Source: XYB2-FULL-45-11 sp964355525 (GTDB lineage: Bacteria > Patescibacteriota > Patescibacteriia > UBA9934 > GWF2-40-263). Taken from it: DNA of 53,637 nucleotides. Shown here in pieces: positions 24,070 to 33,163 of this stretch; within the stretch, counting starts at the first letter, position 1; each line of letters starts with the position of its first letter. The notes beneath the pieces are model-generated. The model worked only from the letters and a program-made list of their open reading frames with translations, did not search any database and had not been told where the DNA came from. Location: NCBI GenBank assembly GCA_964355525.1, contig CAYHDY010000002.1, forward strand, positions 1 through 53,637, given 5' to 3'. The translations under genes and the position numbers were made by a program.

Positions 24070-25314
24070 TTATCCGATGTTGGATTTTTCGAGGTTGTCT
24101 GCGAGGGTGGTTGCGATCGGCAGAATTTGTGCGGCGGTTTCGTCCGCTTGTTCCACCAGTCTTTTCGCCAAACGCAGGTCTACGAGAACGTCTTGAAGCG
24201 AAATGATTTTCTCTCCGATGGTTCTGTGTGCGTCTTGAAGTTGCGTGACGGATTCGTCGATCGCGTCGATGACGTCTCCAATGACTTGCGCCGTACCCAT
24301 TCCTTTTCGCAAACGAATTTTTGCGCGCGCGACGTTTGCGCGCAGACGCGACAACTCCTTGTCACCGAGTGCGGGACGCGTATCTTCCGTCACGTCCGTG
24401 AGCAGAATGATGCTGCGCCATCCGTCTCGCTGCGCGATCATTCCTTCATCCCGCAACTTCTCGAGGAACTGAATGACGATCGCGGCTCCGGTCTTGAAAC
24501 TGAGTTGTAGAAGTGGAACCGCACCGCTCACCACTTTCTCATTGTCGAGCATCATGTGCCGGGCGAAAAGCATCCCGTAAATTTCTCCGATGGTCGGAAG
24601 CAGAGCTTCCACGTCCGATTTTGCTCCCGTCGAAAGAATTCTGAGCTTCGGTCCGCCCTTTCGTCCGTGTTTACCTCCGGAAGAAACGCGGAGCGCCTCA
24701 AACAGCTTCGGAATGTCGTCGACCAAAATTTCGATATTCGACCACGCCTCGTCCGTTTGAACGATCTGTCCTTTTGCCACCAGTTTTCGCAGCACTTCTT
24801 CCGCTTCGTACGGAATCAGTCGCGCCCGGGCGCCGAGAATGGCTATCGGTGCAGCGACCGTGTTCTTTTCGTCGCGCATTTGGATGTGTTCGCACAAGAT
24901 CGCGAGGAGCATTTGATCTTGCCGCATGATCTTTGGCCGATGAAACACGGATTCCGGATCATGATCTTCGGCAAGCGCATTTGCATTCGCAGCTTCCAGC
25001 GCTTCCACATCTCCTTCCGTTCCAATGAGTTCGAGTTCGTCCGTCAAATCTTCGAGCGCTTCCACAATGGATCCGCCCGGAAGACCGGGCTTTACCTCCG
25101 GTTCCTTTTTCTTTGCGCGTTCGAGACACGTCGCGCACAGTCCTTCCTTCGCATCGACGATGACGGCGGTCACGCGACATTTTACACATCGTCGTGACGA
25201 CGCACGGCATCCGATACATCCCGCCCCGCCCTGCTCTTCCGAGCAGACGCTCACCGGAATTTCCGCGTCCGCGAGCTGACAAAATACTTCGCGTTCGATT
25301 GATGTAGTACTCAT
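24070..25314 (-). CDS. Zinc-finger protein coupled to a sigma factor
   Basis: The 414-residue product is not a family I can name. Residues 12-64 hold seven cysteines in pairs (C-x11-C, CIGC, CVKC, CATC), likely a zinc-binding N-terminal domain. An acidic linker follows (VEALEDLTDELELIGTEGDVEALEAANANALAEDHDP), then two segments that look like winged helices (KIMRQDQMLLAILCEHIQM... and EIYGMLFARHMML...), and a C-terminal helical region. The ATG overlaps the TGA of the sigma-factor gene (ATGA), so the two are translationally coupled. A partner, anti-sigma or co-regulator role is suggested only by this linkage. Confidence 0.7.
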   Translation of the reverse strand: MSTTSIEREVFCQLADAEIPVSVCSEEQGGAGCIGCRASSRRCVKCRVTAVIVDAKEGLCATCLERAKKKEPEVKPGLPGGSIVEALEDLTDELELIGTEGDVEALEAANANALAEDHDPESVFHRPKIMRQDQMLLAILCEHIQMRDEKNTVAAPIAILGARARLIPYEAEEVLRKLVAKGQIVQTDEAWSNIEILVDDIPKLFEALRVSSGGKHGRKGGPKLRILSTGAKSDVEALLPTIGEIYGMLFARHMMLDNEKVVSGAVPLLQLSFKTGAAIVIQFLEKLRDEGMIAQRDGWRSIILLTDVTEDTRPALGDKELSRLRANVARAKIRLRKGMGTAQVIGDVIDAIDESVTQLQDAHRTIGEKIISLQDVLVDLRLAKRLVEQADETAAQILPIATTLADNLEKSNIG

Positions 25315-26396
25315 TTCGATGCCTCCAAGATGCGCTCGAGTTCGTCTGTCACGCCCATGAGTTGTTCGATCTCGTCTCCCGAGATTTTGATTCCGGCCGT
25401 TTCGAGTTGCGTAAACGCATCGACTTCCAGTTGACGGATCCGTTCGCGCGTCAGGTCATACCGTTCGGCGACTTCTTCGAGCGTCATGGTGTCGAATTCT
25501 CCGAAGCCGAATCGTAGAAGCAGAATCATCTTGTAGCGCGGTGGCAGAGCATTGATCGAACGTTCGATACGCCCGAGTGCTTCTTGATACCGCGGAAGCA
25601 ACCTGCGCGCTTCGACGATCGTTTCCGTTTTCGCTTGCGGATCACTGATCCGGTCTCCCATACTCACCGTGCTGTCTTCTCCGCCGATCGGCGAGTCGAG
25701 CGAGATAGTTCTGCCGGACTGGATGAACTTCATGACTTGCGCGACTTCGGCCAGGGTGATTTTCGCCCCGGATTCCGTCCCGCTTGCGCGAACGAGTTTG
25801 AACACCTGGTAATTGTTCGGCCATTCTCCGTGCGCTTTCCAATGCTTGCTCAGAGCCGCTTGTACCCTTGCGACGCTTTCTTGGTAGTGCACCGGCACGC
25901 GAAACGCACGACTGGTGCCTATGTCTGAAATGGCGCGGGTGATCGCTTGTCGAACCCACCATGTCGCATACGTACTGAACTTATACCCTCTTTCGATTTC
26001 GTATTTCTCGATCGCTTCCATGAGTCCGATCACACCTTCTTGCAAACAATCGAGCAGCGGCAGTCCGCGGCCCGTGTGCTTGAACGCGATCGAAAGCACG
26101 AGCTTGATGTTCCGATAGACGAGTTCGTCCCTCGCTTGTTTGCGGTTTCCGTGATGATACTCTCGGAACAACCGTTCCCAGTCCGCCTGTTCGCGAATCA
26201 TCGTCCACTTTCTGAGTGGCTTCAGATATGCTTCGAGATCGGTGTACTGATTGAACGCCATGTTGTCGTCGAACTCTCGACTCACATGTTCCGCCGCAAG
26301 TTCCTCTTGCGTGGGTTCGCGCTCACGTCTCGATTGTTCTTCGACATCATCCGGGTCGCGATCGATTTCTTCTTCCTCTTTCGGACGACTCTTTCT
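25311..26396 (-). CDS. Sigma-70-family RNA polymerase sigma factor (5' end in gap)
   Basis: About 360 residues are visible; the N-terminus is lost in the 100-N gap. An acidic/basic region (SRPKEEEEIDRDPDDVEEQS) precedes region 1.2-2 (ARDELVYRNIKLVLSIAFKH; LLDCLQEGVIGLMEAIEKYE; GYKFSTYATWWVRQAITRAI), region 3, and region 4.2 (MTLEEVAERYDLTRERIRQLEVDAF). Region 2.4 is RpoD-like, so consensus -10 recognition is plausible. It could be the primary sigma factor or a second RpoD-like factor. The apparent fusion with RNase III across the gap is not believable as one protein. Confidence 0.9.
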   Translation of the reverse strand, partial: RKSRPKEEEEIDRDPDDVEEQSRREREPTQEELAAEHVSREFDDNMAFNQYTDLEAYLKPLRKWTMIREQADWERLFREYHHGNRKQARDELVYRNIKLVLSIAFKHTGRGLPLLDCLQEGVIGLMEAIEKYEIERGYKFSTYATWWVRQAITRAISDIGTSRAFRVPVHYQESVARVQAALSKHWKAHGEWPNNYQVFKLVRASGTESGAKITLAEVAQVMKFIQSGRTISLDSPIGGEDSTVSMGDRISDPQAKTETIVEARRLLPRYQEALGRIERSINALPPRYKMILLLRFGFGEFDTMTLEEVAERYDLTRERIRQLEVDAFTQLETAGIKISGDEIEQLMGVTDELERILEASK

Positions 26397-26496
26397 NNNN
26401 NNNNNNNNNNNNNNNNNNNNNNNNNNNNNNNNNNNNNNNNNNNNNNNNNNNNNNNNNNNNNNNNNNNNNNNNNNNNNNNNNNNNNNNNNNNNNNNN
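26397..26496. other. 100-N gap between sigma factor and rnc
   Basis: The flanks are not duplicated, so real sequence is missing (the end of RNase III and the start of the sigma factor). Its true length is unknown. Confidence 0.9.
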
Positions 26497-27080
26497 TGCA
26501 TCGGACCCGTTGCGGAAAGAAGGACGTAGTGCGGTGTGATGCCGCTTTCGCTCTGAACGCGTTCTTGCAACAGACTCTTGTAATCGACCGTGTCCTGCAC
26601 GAGTTGCGAAACGCGCGTATGAAACAGTTGATCGACAAGTAGTCGACACTCACCGATTCCCTGATCTTTGTACAAGGCGCCAATGATCGCTTCGACCGTA
26701 CAGGCAACGATATATTTTCTCGGCTTCGATCCGGGAATGTGATCCTTCGCTTGTCCGTGTGACATGAGAATCACATCCGAGAGCTGAAGTTCTTCGCCGA
26801 TGATGGCAAGTGTATCCGTGCAAACAATCGCCGAGCGTTTGTTTGTGAGCTCACCTTCCCAATCCGTGGGAAATCGCGAAACCAAATGGTCTGTCACGCA
26901 AAGTTCGAGAACGGCATCGCCGAGAAATTCGAGAATCTCATTGTGGTGCCATGTCGTACCGCGGTATTCGTTGAGATACGATCGGTGCGTTACCGCCGTT
27001 AGAAACAACGTTCGATTTTTGAACTCGACCCCGAGTCTCCCTTCGAGCGCTCGCAAACGTTCGTCCATATCCGGGTACAT
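26497..27080 (-). CDS. rnc: Ribonuclease III (3' end in gap)
   Basis: About 194 residues remain: the nuclease domain with THRSYLNEYRGTTWHHNEILEFLGDAVLELCVTD (the signature ExLEFLGDAVL motif) and VEAIIGALYKDQGI with its catalytic Asp/Glu region. The double-stranded-RNA-binding domain starts at DYKSLLQERVQSESGITPHYVL and is cut by the gap. The enzyme cuts structured RNA, which is relevant because leader and intercistronic hairpins are common in this window. It is first in an operon with the sigma factor and the zinc-finger gene. Confidence 0.93.
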
Positions 27081-27085
27081 CGTTT

Positions 27086-27114
27086 TTGCCTCCCTTGTTC
27101 CCTATTGAACAAGG
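27086..27114 (-). promoter_or_regulatory. Leader stem-loop plus SD of rnc
   Basis: On the minus strand CCTTGTTC and GAACAAGG pair around a 6-base loop, directly followed by GAGG, eight bases before the ATG. A hairpin in the rnc leader recalls the RNase III self-cleavage site of enterobacterial rnc, though with a shorter stem. Confidence 0.65.
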
Positions 27115-27118
27115 CGGT

Positions 27119-27147
27119 ATTCAATCATTTTTCATGGACTTTGTCAA
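27119..27147 (-). promoter_or_regulatory. Promoter of the rnc operon
   Basis: TTGACA (27142-27147), 17-base spacer, TTGAAT (27119-27124) on the minus strand; the -10 box is a weak match. Confidence 0.6.
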
Positions 27148-27164
27148 AGGTTCGTCCGTGAATC

Positions 27165-27200
27165 AAAAAACCACCCTTCGACAAGCTCGGGGTGGTTTTT
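27165..27200. terminator. Terminator of hppA, made from a dispersed repeat
   Basis: AAAAACCACCC / GGGTGGTTTTT with TTCGACAAGCTC in the loop. The loop is the repeat core seen also at 21.47 kb. Symmetric A/T runs allow both directions. Confidence 0.88.
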
Positions 27201-27209
27201 GTGAATCGA

Positions 27210-29201
27210 TTAGATCAAGAATCCGACGATGAGCAACGCGACAATGTTCAAAATTTTGATCATCGGGTTTATGGCCGGACCTGCTGTGTCTTTGTATGGA
27301 TCTCCGACGGTGTCTCCTGTAACTGCTGCCTTGTGGGCATTGGATCCTTTTCCGCCGTAGTTGCCGGCTTCAATGTATTTCTTTGCGTTATCCCAAGCGC
27401 CTCCGCCTGTTGTCATGCTGATCGCCATGAAGAGTCCTGTGACAATGGCACCGATCAAGAGTCCACCGAGTGCTTTTGGTCCGAGAACGAATCCAACAAC
27501 GATTGGAGCGAACACAGCGAGAAGTGATGGGGCGATCATGTAGCTGATCGCGGCTTTTGTAACGATATCAACAGCTTTTGCGTAATCGGGTTTACCGGAA
27601 CCGTCCATAATTCCTGGAATCTCGCGGAACTGTCTTCGTACTTCTTCAACAACGAATCCTGCGGCTTTTCCAACAGATTCCATGGCGAGAGCGGCAAAGA
27701 GGTAGGTGACGATTCCTCCGAGGAATAATCCTGCGAGCACGTATGGATCTGAAATTTCGAAGACGATCAATGAACCTTTTGCAGAAAGTGCATGCACGTA
27801 ATCTCCGAAGAGCACGATTGCAGCAAGTCCAGCGGATCCGATCGCGTACGCCTTCGTCACAGCTTTTGTGGTGTTTCCAACGGCATCGAGAGGATCTGTG
27901 ACGTTGCGAACGTCTTCACCGAGGTCTGCCATTTCTGCGATTCCTCCTGCATTGTCTGTGATCGGACCGAATGCATCGATTGCGACAACGATTCCTGTGA
28001 GGGACAACATCGCCATTGCTGCAATCGCGACACCGTACAAACCGGAGAGTTGATAAGCAACCAAGATTCCGATGACAATCGTGATAACCGGATAAGCTGT
28101 CGATTTCATCGAAAGAGCAAGTCCAGCGATGATGTTTGTTCCGTGTCCAGATTCAGATGCGGCTGCGAGATCTTTGACTGGTTGATGATTTGTTCCTGTG
28201 TAATATTCTGTGATGAGAATCATGGCTGCTGTGATTGCGAGTCCGAGCAAAGAACAATAGTAAATGTTCATCGCGTTCAATCCGGAAATTCCCGCAAGCA
28301 TTTTTGTTGTAATAGGATAGAAACCGATTGCGGCGAGAACGCCGGCAACGACGAGTCCTTTGTACAATGCCTTCATGATTTTTTTATCTGCGCCGATTTT
28401 GATGAAGAATGTTCCGACGATGGAACAGACGATTGCAACCGCTCCGAGAGCAATTGGATACATGACAATCTGTTCATTGCCTGGGAATGTGAGAGATCCG
28501 AGCAACATTGCTGCAACAGATGTTACGGCATATGTTTCGAATAAGTCCGCAGCCATTCCAGCACAGTCTCCAACGTTGTCTCCAACGTTGTCTGCAATGA
28601 CCGCTGGGTTGCGAGGGTCATCTTCCGGAATTCCCGCTTCCATTTTTCCGACGAGGTCTGCACCGACGTCTGCTGCCTTTGTAAAAATTCCACCACCGAG
28701 ACGAGCAAAGACGGAAATCAAAGATCCTCCGAATCCGAGTCCGACGAGTGCTTGCACATCATGTGTCAGCATGTAGAACACTGTGACACCGAGAAGCGCG
28801 AGTCCGACGACGAAGAGACCTGTAACGGATCCACCGCGCACGGCAACATCCATCGCTTCGGACAATCCTGTTTTCGCTGCTTCCGCTGTGCGAACGTTTG
28901 CACGAACAGAAACAAACATGCCGATGTAGCCGGCAGCTCCGGAGAGAATCGCACCGACCAAAAATCCGAGGGCGAGCGACGTTCCGAGAAATACGTTCAA
29001 TAAAATAAAGACAACGACTCCGATCATGGCGATCATTTTGTATTGACGTGCCATGTATGCGTTTGCTCCTTCTTGAATCGCAAGCGCAATTCCTTTCATC
29101 TTTCCTTCTCCTGCCGGAAGTTTAAAAATCCAACGAATAAGATATGCTCCATAAAGAAGCGCTAACAAACTTGCCGCAATCGCATACATGGATATGCTCA
29201 T
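27210..29201 (-). CDS. hppA: Membrane-bound ion-translocating pyrophosphatase
   Basis: The 663-residue multi-span protein has the substrate-binding loop DVGADLVGKMEAGIPEDDPRNPAVIADNVGDNVGD, the acidic loops FGPITDNAGGIAEM, and the C-terminal GGAWDNAKKYIE plus GDTVGDPYKDTAGPAINPMIKI. It splits pyrophosphate to pump H+ (or Na+). The position after GNTTK has Lys (GNTTKAVTKAYAIGSA), which by family rules points to the K+-independent class. It gives these energy-poor cells a pump that does not need ATP. The start is 29201 or the ATG four codons later. Confidence 0.97.
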   Translation of the reverse strand: MSISMYAIAASLLALLYGAYLIRWIFKLPAGEGKMKGIALAIQEGANAYMARQYKMIAMIGVVVFILLNVFLGTSLALGFLVGAILSGAAGYIGMFVSVRANVRTAEAAKTGLSEAMDVAVRGGSVTGLFVVGLALLGVTVFYMLTHDVQALVGLGFGGSLISVFARLGGGIFTKAADVGADLVGKMEAGIPEDDPRNPAVIADNVGDNVGDCAGMAADLFETYAVTSVAAMLLGSLTFPGNEQIVMYPIALGAVAIVCSIVGTFFIKIGADKKIMKALYKGLVVAGVLAAIGFYPITTKMLAGISGLNAMNIYYCSLLGLAITAAMILITEYYTGTNHQPVKDLAAASESGHGTNIIAGLALSMKSTAYPVITIVIGILVAYQLSGLYGVAIAAMAMLSLTGIVVAIDAFGPITDNAGGIAEMADLGEDVRNVTDPLDAVGNTTKAVTKAYAIGSAGLAAIVLFGDYVHALSAKGSLIVFEISDPYVLAGLFLGGIVTYLFAALAMESVGKAAGFVVEEVRRQFREIPGIMDGSGKPDYAKAVDIVTKAAISYMIAPSLLAVFAPIVVGFVLGPKALGGLLIGAIVTGLFMAISMTTGGGAWDNAKKYIEAGNYGGKGSNAHKAAVTGDTVGDPYKDTAGPAINPMIKILNIVALLIVGFLI

Positions 29202-29290
29202 AGTGTAGTGGATAAAAGGGTAAACAATGTGGGTATTCTAGAGAAAAGAGCAGATTGTGTCAATGTGAATCAGCCCTGTTTGATTGACAA

Positions 29291-30667
29291 ATGCCCAAAA
29301 AAACAGTAGTATTCGTTCACAAAGATTCTTTACTGTTTCTTTTTATCAAGCATTCCATTAAACATTTTTTTGTACGTGCTTCACTCGGGTTCCTCCGTGG
29401 GCTTATTGTGATCAAGCGTATTCTTGTTCCTGCGTCTGCTCATGTTTTCCAACCGTTTAAATCGGTTGGTTTTGTTTTATTAAAAGTCATCGGTGTCCCG
29501 ATGTATCGAGGGATCTTTTTTTCCCGTCGTTGGATTCATAAAATATTTCTTCCTGCAAAAAGTCGGTTTTTTTATATTTTGTCGAATCGTTACTCCATCC
29601 ATGCGTTCATTATTGCTCTGATCGCTGTTGTCGGAATTGCAAACATTCAGACGCGTAATGTCCGTGCGGAAACATTCGGACAGAAAAGTGTTTTGTATTC
29701 GCTTGTGTCCGTGGACGATTCACAAACAGTTGAAACAGTTGTTGCAGGAAAAGATGTTTTGCTTTCCGGCGGAGCGATGTCTTACATGTCCGATGCAATT
29801 GAAAATACGGGTCCGCATACGGATACAGATTTTTATCCCGAAGAAAATGTGAATGGCACCGTTTCCGTGCCGTCAACAGTTCCATCACGAGATCGCATTG
29901 AAACATATACGATTGTCGAAGGTGATACGATCGGACGTATTGCGGTGAAATTTAATTTAAGCGTCAGTTCCATTCTTTCCGCAAACGATCTTTCCCTTCG
30001 AAGCACGCTTCACTTAGGAGACACGCTCAAGATTCTTCCGGAAGATGGAGTGCTGTATACGGTTTCTCGAGGAGACACTCTTTCGAGGATTGCTAGTAAA
30101 TATAGTATCGACGCGACAGAAATATCACGTGCAAATGGTTTTAATGACGGACAAACGCTTCGCATCGGTGCGGAAATTTTATTGCCGGGAGCATCAGAAA
30201 TTGCTCCATCGCAAGCGATCGCACGTCGTTCGGTAAGCGTGAAAGATATTTTTGTTCCTTCACCTGTACAATCTTCACCGAAGAATGTTCAACCTGTATC
30301 ATCAACAGCTTCCGGATGGGTATGGCCAACAAACTGGCATATCATCACGCAGTATTATAGTTGGAAGCACACGGGTATTGATATTGACGGGGACTACACA
30401 ACGTTTAGTTTAGCCGCGCATGATGGGATCGTGAGTTATGCAGGTTGGAGAAGCGGATATGGACTTACGATTGAAATTGATCATGGAAACGGATTAAAAA
30501 CACGTTACGGACACAACTCAAAAATTTTTGTGAACACAGGGGATACCGTTAACGCGGGAGAAAAACTCGCGCAAACCGGAACGACCGGACGTTCAACGGG
30601 AACCCATTTGCACTTTGAAGTCATTAAGAACGGAAAGTTTCAGAATCCTCTCGAGTACGTGCGTTAA
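29291..30667 (+). CDS. LysM-M23 peptidoglycan endopeptidase
   Basis: The 458-residue protein has a long basic N-terminus with a membrane segment near residues 105-121 (AFIIALIAVVGIANI), two LysM domains (YTIVEGDTIGRIAVKFNLS, about 205-248, and YTVSRGDTLSRIASKYSID, about 257-300), a linker, and a C-terminal M23 domain. The zinc ligands are in HTGIDID and HLHFEV. It cuts peptide cross-links in the wall; LysM binds glycan. The unusually long region before the membrane segment (104 residues) is odd; a start further in is possible. It ends exactly where comM ends on the other strand. Confidence 0.93.
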   Translation: MPKKTVVFVHKDSLLFLFIKHSIKHFFVRASLGFLRGLIVIKRILVPASAHVFQPFKSVGFVLLKVIGVPMYRGIFFSRRWIHKIFLPAKSRFFYILSNRYSIHAFIIALIAVVGIANIQTRNVRAETFGQKSVLYSLVSVDDSQTVETVVAGKDVLLSGGAMSYMSDAIENTGPHTDTDFYPEENVNGTVSVPSTVPSRDRIETYTIVEGDTIGRIAVKFNLSVSSILSANDLSLRSTLHLGDTLKILPEDGVLYTVSRGDTLSRIASKYSIDATEISRANGFNDGQTLRIGAEILLPGASEIAPSQAIARRSVSVKDIFVPSPVQSSPKNVQPVSSTASGWVWPTNWHIITQYYSWKHTGIDIDGDYTTFSLAAHDGIVSYAGWRSGYGLTIEIDHGNGLKTRYGHNSKIFVNTGDTVNAGEKLAQTGTTGRSTGTHLHFEVIKNGKFQNPLEYVR

Positions 30668-32185
30668 TTATCGTAAAAATGCTGGTTGCTCGCGAAACTG
30701 CAATGCTTCTGCCAAATGAATTTCTTCGATCGTTTCGGAACACGCGAGATCAGCGATTGTTCGCGCGACTTTGCGAACACGAGTACAACCGCGGGGAGAT
30801 AAAGATTGACGTTCTATTGCGAGACCAAGCAGAGTTTTTGCATCAGGTGTGATGGGACAAAATAAATCCATTTGCGATGGAGAGATTTCTGCATTCAAAT
30901 GACAGGCTGTGCGTGAAAAACGCGCGGCTTGTTTTTTTCTTGCTTCTGTCACGCGTGATTGAATTGCTGATGAAATTTCCGCGCGAGTTTCGCTTAATAA
31001 AATTTCTTGTGACAAGTTTGAAACTTCGATGCGAAGATCAAATCGATCGAGTAATGGACCAGAAACGCGCTTTTTATAATTTTGCATTTGCGATTGCGAA
31101 CAAATGCACGGTCGTTTCGGATCCGTCGCATATCCGCATGGACAAGGATTCATTGCGGCAATGAGAAGAAATTGTGCAGGGAATTTCACTGTCGCATTTA
31201 CACGCGAGATTGTAACAACGCCATCTTCGAGCGGCTGACGAAGATGCTCAATCACATGACGCGGAAACTCCGGCAATTCATCGAGAAATAAAACACCGCG
31301 ATGCGCGAGACTGATTTCCCCCGGCACCGGCCATGTTCCCCCGCCAACGAGCGAAACCGCGGATGAGGAATGATGCGGTGATCGAAATGGTCTCGTCTCA
31401 ATTAATCCATCCGTCGCATTTAATTCGCCCGCAATCGAAGCAATGCTCGTTACCTCAATCGATTCTTCCTCGTTTAGATCCGGTAAAATTCCTGGAAATG
31501 CTTTTGCAAGTAATGTTTTTCCTGTTCCTGGCGGACCGGAAAGCAAAACGTTGTGTCCGCCGGCTGCGGCGATTTCGAGTCCGCGTTTCGCAAGATCTTG
31601 TCCTTTGATAAACGAAAAACAAGTTGTTTCTCGTTGTTTTGTCTGTGAAGGAACAAATCGAATCGGTTCAAGTGGTTTTCGATTGAGTAAGTGATCGATG
31701 AGTTCACGAATCGATGAGACACCGAAGATATTCAGTTCCTTCAGCACAGACGCTTCCGCGGCGTTTTCTTTTGGGACAATAAGTGTGGTTTTTCGAAGAC
31801 GGCGCGTCATAAGAGCGGTTGCGAGTGCACCGCGAATTGGTCGAATCGAACCATCAAGACCGAGTTCGCCTACAACAACCGTGTTATTGAGACACTCCGC
31901 GGGAATTTCATCTCGCGCGATTAATAGTGAGAGTGCAATTGGCAAATCGTACATGGGCCCTTGCTTGCGAAGATCTGCCGGAGCGAGATTAATTGTGATA
32001 CGACCACGTGGAAATTGAAATCCACTATTTTTTAAAGCGGCGCGAATACGATCGCGAGCTTCTTTAATCGAGGCATCCGGTAATCCTACGATGGTGACGT
32101 TACCCATACCAAATGAAATGTCTGTTTCCACGTTTACTGGAACGGAATCAATGCCGACGGTTGCGCTTGATGTGACAGAAAACAT
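30668..32185 (-). CDS. comM: YifB/ComM-family Mg-chelatase-like AAA+ ATPase
   Basis: The 505-residue protein has the N-terminal Lon-like fold (IGMGNVTIVGLPDASIKEARDRIRAAL, with INLAPADLRKQGPMYDLPIAL), the Mg-chelatase AAA+ core with Walker A SGPPGTGKTLLAKAFPG and Walker B GVLFLDELPEF, and a C-terminal helical domain (NPCPCGYATDPKRPC, SGPLLDRFDLRIEV). ComM drives branch migration of DNA taken up during transformation. The ATG follows directly on a hairpin that contains the SD. Confidence 0.95.
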   Translation of the reverse strand: MFSVTSSATVGIDSVPVNVETDISFGMGNVTIVGLPDASIKEARDRIRAALKNSGFQFPRGRITINLAPADLRKQGPMYDLPIALSLLIARDEIPAECLNNTVVVGELGLDGSIRPIRGALATALMTRRLRKTTLIVPKENAAEASVLKELNIFGVSSIRELIDHLLNRKPLEPIRFVPSQTKQRETTCFSFIKGQDLAKRGLEIAAAGGHNVLLSGPPGTGKTLLAKAFPGILPDLNEEESIEVTSIASIAGELNATDGLIETRPFRSPHHSSSAVSLVGGGTWPVPGEISLAHRGVLFLDELPEFPRHVIEHLRQPLEDGVVTISRVNATVKFPAQFLLIAAMNPCPCGYATDPKRPCICSQSQMQNYKKRVSGPLLDRFDLRIEVSNLSQEILLSETRAEISSAIQSRVTEARKKQAARFSRTACHLNAEISPSQMDLFCPITPDAKTLLGLAIERQSLSPRGCTRVRKVARTIADLACSETIEEIHLAEALQFREQPAFLR

Positions 32186-32215
32186 AAACCTCCCAACGAT
32201 TACGCAGGGAGGTTT
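32186..32215 (-). promoter_or_regulatory. Hairpin that sequesters the comM SD
   Basis: On the minus strand AAACCTCCC (32215-32207) pairs perfectly with GGGAGGTTT (32194-32186), and the ATG is the next base. The SD GGGAGG is fully within the 9-bp stem with a 12-base loop. It could be opened by translation from lspA upstream or by a trans-acting factor. Confidence 0.75.
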
Positions 32216-32252
32216 ATCAATACAAGAAGTTTATTCGTTTTTTTTGGTTTTG

Positions 32253-32741
32253 TCAAATCTCATTCGGCTCGTCCGGATGAACTTCTCCGTGATTTTTTGG
32301 TCTTCGAGATGCGAGTAAAAGAAGAATCACACCGTAAATAATTAATAGATCAGAAATGTTGAGAGCGGATCGACTGAAGAAGATAAGGTAATCAACAGTG
32401 AAGCCGTAAACAATTCGATCAAAGACGTTTCCAAGGGCTCCTGCAAGAATAAGGAGGCTCGCAAAAGAAAGATCTGGGTGTCGAGTGATGTTTTTGTAAG
32501 CGATGCGAACAAGAAAATATCCGATGAAAATTGAAATGATCAAAATCAACTCACGACGAAAGGGAATATCAAATGCAAGTCCCCAGTTTTTGTGTACCGC
32601 AAAATTAATCAGATCACGATCTGTCAGTGATTTTTCATCCGGGAACCCTGTGAGGGCGAATGCTTTTACAAATTCATCAAGGATGACAAGTAAAGCGGCC
32701 GGAAGGAGAAACCAATAAATTTTTGTTCCCAGTCTTTTCAC
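32253..32741 (-). CDS. lspA: Lipoprotein signal peptidase (signal peptidase II)
   Basis: The 162-residue protein has four hydrophobic segments and both catalytic Asp motifs: GALGNVFDRIVYGFTVDYL and NISDLLIIYG. KNWGLAF stands in for the usual N-x-G-x-A-F motif. It cleaves the signal peptide of prolipoproteins. The start is GTG at 32741, overlapping the stop of the DksA-like gene (GTGA). Its operon partners are DksA-like upstream and comM downstream. Confidence 0.95.
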   Translation of the reverse strand: MKRLGTKIYWFLLPAALLVILDEFVKAFALTGFPDEKSLTDRDLINFAVHKNWGLAFDIPFRRELILIISIFIGYFLVRIAYKNITRHPDLSFASLLILAGALGNVFDRIVYGFTVDYLIFFSRSALNISDLLIIYGVILLLLASRRPKNHGEVHPDEPNEI

Positions 32742-33112
32742 ACTTCTTGAGTCAACGTTTTTTTACACTGAATGCAGGAACTTGAGGTTGGTCGCGCGAG
32801 TAAACGACGTTCATCGATGATTTGGTGACAATACTTACAAACACCATATTCACCTTTTTCAATCTGTTTTAATGCAGATTCTACGTCGCGTAAGGCTTTT
32901 TCAAGTTCGTCTTCAAGAGAAAGATTATCAGAAAATTGTGCAACCTCTGAAGCATTTTCATCCTCTTTTTCACCCATGTTCGGGAAGTTTGCTTCAAAAT
33001 GTTCCTCTGTTACGTTTGGATTTCTGTGCGAGAACTTAGAAAGTTCCGTCTCAAGACGGATTTTTTCTTCGTTGAGCAATATCTTCGCTTTTTCTATCAA
33101 TTCTGTTTTCAT
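32738..33112 (-). CDS. TraR/DksA-type zinc-finger protein
   Basis: The 124-residue protein has a coiled-coil N-terminal part (MKTELIEKAKILLNEEKIRL...) and the C-terminal four-Cys zinc finger CKYCHQIIDERRLLARPTSS-SCIQCKKTL. DksA-type proteins bind RNA polymerase through the secondary channel. The start at 33112 gives a normal length; the open frame reaches further back into the terminator of the candidate RNA. Confidence 0.9.
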   Translation of the reverse strand: MKTELIEKAKILLNEEKIRLETELSKFSHRNPNVTEEHFEANFPNMGEKEDENASEVAQFSDNLSLEDELEKALRDVESALKQIEKGEYGVCKYCHQIIDERRLLARPTSSSCIQCKKTLTQEV

Positions 33113-33140
33113 ACCTGAGCAGTTTATCATTCTTTTTGAG

Positions 33141-33163
33141 AAAAAAAAAGGGCCCGAAGGCCC
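33141..33163 (-). terminator. Terminator of the candidate RNA
   Basis: GGGCC-TTC-GGGCCC region followed on the minus strand by nine Ts. It stands 29 bases upstream of the DksA-like ATG. Confidence 0.85.

Noticed and set aside
25311..27080. Single RNase III-sigma factor fusion protein
   Set aside because: The two parts are joined only through 100 Ns of arbitrary length; each matches a normal separate gene.
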